A stretch of DNA of 64,000 nt, taken from NCBI GenBank assembly GCA_029204225.1, contig CM055102.1:15376229-15440228 (forward strand). Reading direction: 5' to 3'. The notes beneath the pieces are model-generated. The model was not told where the DNA came from. It did not search any database and saw only the letters and a list, made by a program, of their open reading frames with translations. The first letter of the stretch is position 1; the number at the start of each line of letters is the position of its first letter. The position numbers and the translations under genes were made by a program. Origin of the DNA: Diphasiastrum complanatum. Lineage: Eukaryota > Streptophyta > Lycopodiopsida > Lycopodiales > Lycopodiaceae. Of the stretch, positions 60,836-64,000 are shown in pieces.

Positions 60836-61158
60836 CTAATCTTTATTTAGTATATTTACATCATCCTTTGCAGCATCAACAACAACGGGAGACTGAAGCC
60901 TTGCGCTAGCCAGTATGCTCAGGATAATCTCTTGTCTAAATCTATACACCTGGCTTGATGTGTACTCAGGAAGTGTAAAGTGTAAGATAGAACATTCATG
61001 TATTAGTAATGGCTAAAAACATCAACAAAATAGAAAACTAATCATGATTCCAAAAATAAGAATAAACAAAATTAATTACCTTAGAAATATCAACATCTTC
61101 TTGAAGGTTGAACCACTCAAAAAATAACTTTGCATTATATAATGTGTACCACCCACAG
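60836..61158 (-). pseudogene. Two C-terminal exons, Ulp1/C48-protease-like
   Basis: Exon 61158-61080 reads, in phase 2, CGWYTLYNAKLFFEWFNLQE then DVDISK; GTAATT donor, 67-bp intron with TTTTTAG acceptor at 61013, then exon 61012-60836: PLLIHECSILHFTLPEY, SSQVYRFRQEIILSILA, VVVDAAKDD and stop TAG at 60836. Phases agree exactly. A Cys-Gly followed by a helix and a YRFRQE..LSIL tail fits the C-terminal end of Ulp1/C48 cysteine proteases, where CG holds the nucleophile; the preceding codon would end in C (Asp or Ser possible). No His/Asp catalytic part is visible upstream, because the H3-like frame lies there head to head. Family call is inference from a short stretch. Confidence 0.5.
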
Positions 61159-61224
61159 CTGTAATACATTAGAATACTGATTTCAAAATGTTGTTAAGAA
61201 AGACAGAATTTACCTCCAAACTAA
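61159..61224. other. Spacer between head-to-head Ulp1-like and H3-like frames
   Basis: AT-rich 66 bp. On the minus strand it ends in ATTACAG, the acceptor for the Ulp1-like exon; on the plus strand a TAA at 61222-61224 precedes the H3-like frame. Confidence 0.5.
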
Positions 61225-61924
61225 GGATTTGCCGATAGGAGAAAGCAGACAAGGAGGGATTTCTTCGCTGCTAGCTCATCCTCGGCTCCTGCCGTTGCCA
61301 TTACACCTCCGGCTAGATCTAGAAGGTGCAACCGCAGCAGGTGGCTCTTTGATATTCGTAAGTATCAGAGATCAACCACTCTGTTGATTCCCAGAGTTCC
61401 ATTCTACCGTGTCGTCCACCACATAACTAGAAATGATCTCGTTCAACTTGTTAGATTCACACCCTCTGCTCTCCAGTGCCTTCAGGAAGCTGCTGAGGAC
61501 TATATGAGCCTTGGTTTTGAAGATTTATTTTTGCTTGCTATTCATTCTAAGAGAGTCACCATAATGCCTAAGGACTTTCAATTACTGATGAGAATGACGG
61601 AGAGATTTTGCAAGTTATATATGTCTCAGCCTGCTGCTCCCAAACCTGTTCCTCTACATAGGATTGATCTTCTTACCAAGCATCCTAGGAAGCAGGCAGC
61701 CCCCAAGAGAGCCCCGAAGAAAGTAAGGAGGGTAGATACCATCGCCTTTGCGAAGCCTAACCCGGATGCAAATGTAGATAATGCTTCCCTAGATAAGGTT
61801 GTAAATATAGCTACATCGATTTTGGATATTCCTGTAATTCCTGTAGATGCTACTCATCCACCTCCTCTTGCTCCTTCAAATCTTTATACATATATAGATT
61901 CTGATGATTATCTTATATTGAGCT
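61225..61924 (+). pseudogene. Divergent histone H3 / CENH3-like frame, no start codon
   Basis: Open frame from 61225, running on to 62238. An Arg/Ser/Pro tail (RRKQTRRDFF at 61237, then AASSSSAPAV) leads to an H3 fold at 61357-61614: IRKYQRST, LLIPRVPF, LQEAAEDY, FED, AIHSKRVTIMPKD. Loop 1 is one residue longer than in canonical H3. LLIP, QEAAEDY and KDFQL recall CENH3; KRVTIMPKD is canonical H3. Before IRKYQ the DNA still encodes VAL in a shifted frame, so two small compensating indels seem to have rewritten about ten residues. Downstream a basic PRKQAAPKRAPKKVRR stretch and about 80 more residues precede the copia junction near 61924. No in-frame ATG follows the TAA at 61222 before the fold, and there is no intron, so a retrocopy or broken gene is likely. 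Confidence 0.72.
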
Positions 61925-64000
61925 TTCGAGTAGGCCATCATGCATCTTGCTACTTCCATCAGGGTCTTGTTCTTTTGTTCAGCAACACCATTGTGCTGCA
62001 GTGTGTAGGCTGCAGTTCTTCTGTGAATGATGCCACGATCATTGCAGAAGTCAATGAAGCGATTCGAGATGTATTCGCCACCTCGATCTGTTCTGATCTG
62101 CTTCACTTTGCTGCCTGTAAATCTCTCAACCCAATTCACATATTCTATGAATTTATCAAGTACTTCAAATTTATTTTGAATAAAATACACTCTGGCAAAT
62201 TTGCTATAATTATCAATGAAGGTTATTTGATATTTTGAACCTCATATCAGGATCACGTTGAATGGTCCACAGATGTCAGAATGCACTAGCTCCAGAATCT
62301 TAGTCGTTCTGTAGGAGTCTTTGACGAATGGTGTGCATGACATCTTGCACTTCAAACATGCATCGCGGGTGGTCAAACTGGTTGCATTCGAGATGATGAC
62401 CCCTGTTATTGCTCCATGATGGCTTGCTTGGTAAAGTGCCATTGAGTTCATGTGACAGAGTCTCCTGTGCCATAGAGTGTCTGGCTGGTCATCATGAGTC
62501 TGATGCATCTGATCTGCAGGTAGGCGTACCTTCAGATGATATAGGTTTTCTTTCCTTCTGTCTTGAGCGATCAAAGTATTGGTACTGGCATCAATCACGT
62601 TGCATGCTTTGTCAGAAAATGTCACACGCATCCTTGCATCTGCTATTCTTGCTACAGAGAGCAAGTCTTGTTGTAGAGTAGGCACGAACAGGACATCTTC
62701 GAGTCATCTGTCTCTGTCGTTGGTGTTGAGCCATAGTGAACCAATACCGTTCACTTGATGTCTAGATCCATCTCCAAGAACTATGAATCTTGAGGGATCT
62801 GCACTTCTAAAATCAGACATTATACGTCTTGATGTCACGAAGTGTGAGGTGGCTCATGAGTCTAGAATCACCTCATGTGTGTCAAATGTTGATGCTGCAC
62901 ACACGTCTTCACAGATATAGGCGGTCGAACAATTCTTGTTTGTTCTTTCTTTGCCCATTTTTGAGCTCTCGAGCTCCTCGACATATGATGAACCATTGTT
63001 GTTCTCCTGTCTGTTTTGTTCTGATTTGTTTTTCAGATTCTGGCGGCAATCCATGGCTGCGTGACCCTTCTTATGGCAATGAATACACTCAATCTTGGGA
63101 TTGATCCAGCTTGTATCTACTGTATGTCCATCTCTTCTGCATCTCATGCAAGTCTTCTTGTCTACACCTTGTTGTTTCGACCTCCCTTTGCTCTTCCAGT
63201 TGCTCTTGCTGGTCCCCTCTGCTTGCTGGTCATGATCCTGCCTCTGATTCGACTCCCTCTTAGGTTTAAACTGCTTCTTGGATTTTTCTTTGTTGTCGTA
63301 GAGGGCCTAGTCATAACCATCTTTATGATCAAGATGTTCTCTGGCCTTGACTTCCTCTCAAATCTCGACAATCGCCTTGTCGAGATTCATGGTGGGATCT
63401 TTTGCGAGCAGGGTTCTTGTTGTCTGGAATGATCTGGGTAAGGCTCTCAACAGGTACGTGAGCTGCTTCTCAGCTGACACAGTGTTCTCTGTTCCAGAGT
63501 TATGTAGTGACAGAAACAGATCTTTCATCTTTCTTACAAAAGAAGTGAGGTCTTTTCCATCCCACTGCAAATTCGTAGCTGATCTTCCAGAATCATGATT
63601 TGACTTCTTGATTTCGTCTTAAATCTGGTGAGTAATGCATCCCACATCTCCTTAGCTTTGGAGAGTGTAGCCAGGTCAAGTGTGAGACTATCTTTGATGG
63701 AAGATGATAGCAAGGCTACTACCTTGTCATTTTTCTCCCTCCATTCGCGTAGCTCCTTGCCTGTTGTCATAGGCATTTCTTCTATGCCATCCACCCAGGG
63801 GAATAGTCCTTCGCCCTTGAGTATCAATGATTTCTTAACTTTTCAGGCTAGAAAGTTAGATCCTGAAAAATCAAGTATTGTGCAGATCTTGCTCTGCATG
63901 TTGCTGATTGAAGCCATTGCTTCTTGGAGTCTGTTCCCTTGTTGATGGTTGTTTGTTTGAATGCTTGGCCTCCTAGATCTGCTAGCTTCTTGGCTATGTC
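61925..64000 (-). pseudogene. Copia gag-protease-integrase, truncated both ends
   Basis: From the right edge: gag (frames to about 63360: LILKGEGLFPWVDGIEEMP, SSIKDSLTLDLATLSKAKE, LTSFVRKMKDLFLSLH), zinc knuckle CIHCHKKGHAAMDC at about 63090-63050, protease with the catalytic DSG broken by TGA at 62854-62856 (ILDS-stop-ATSHFV), pre-integrase 62685-62242 (LWHRRLCHMN), and integrase 62190-61930 (QIRTDRGGEYIS, LQHNGVAEQKNKTL). RT and RNase H are absent: the element ends where the H3-like frame begins. Same family as 4700-6870. Confidence 0.88.

Noticed and set aside
61215-61300. Minus-strand start MATAGAEDELAAKK opposite the H3-like tail
   Set aside because: Ends at a stop after 26 codons and cannot be joined in phase to the Ulp1-like exon; the plus-strand frame is continuous with the H3 fold.

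Overview
The window reads as nuclear DNA of a land plant with a large, repeat-rich genome. It has plant-type LTR retrotransposons with Met-tRNA-like or TGGCGCC-type primer sites, long (CT)n/(GA)n microsatellites, small exons with GT-AG introns, and one recognisable plant housekeeping gene. I see no bacterial or organellar gene organisation and no rRNA or tRNA gene. The lineage (fern, lycophyte, gymnosperm or other) cannot be fixed from this window.

Most of the 64 kb is nested, decayed retroelements. From left to right: a minus-strand Ty3/gypsy 5' half (gag 1-1810, a 1.8 kb leader carrying a 25-bp higher-order tandem array, primer site 3569-3588, LTR 3591-~4700) abuts a plus-strand copia relic (4700-6870). 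Then come a 380-bp dispersed repeat, a coiled-coil coding scrap, microsatellites and a 43-52-bp tandem array (7-12 kb). A deletion-derivative copia with a CACGTG-rich LTR (12.8-14.7 kb), a plus gypsy PR-RT-RH body (14.7-17.3 kb) and a LINE 3' end (18.7-19.6 kb) follow.

The clearest host gene is a four-coding-exon DDA1 homologue on the plus strand (coding 20820-24116), a small subunit of CUL4-DDB1-DET1 ubiquitin ligases. Its flanks up to about 31 kb hold LTR fragments, GC-rich repeats and a second (CT)n-tailed dispersed repeat. From 31.4 to 58.0 kb there is a dense copia/gypsy mosaic. It includes a solo LTR, an inverted RT fragment inside a copia gag/protease, a 2.6-kb segment present twice (37070-39660 and 50127-52700), a palindromic 31-bp tandem array (41866-42053), a perfect 22-bp inverted repeat, a TIR element (MITE) inside a copia RT, and one copia inserted into another.

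The right end (58.4-62 kb) is the most unusual part. It contains an orphan minus-strand exon, an unidentified plus-strand coding region with an intron-like gap, two minus-strand exons with a Cys-Gly core that look like the C-terminus of a Ulp1/C48-type cysteine protease, and, head to head with them, a divergent histone H3 (CENH3-like) reading frame. That frame is intronless, lacks an obvious start codon and runs without a stop into antisense copia integrase. The last 2 kb is a minus-strand copia gag-protease-integrase of the same family as the one at 4.7-6.9 kb.
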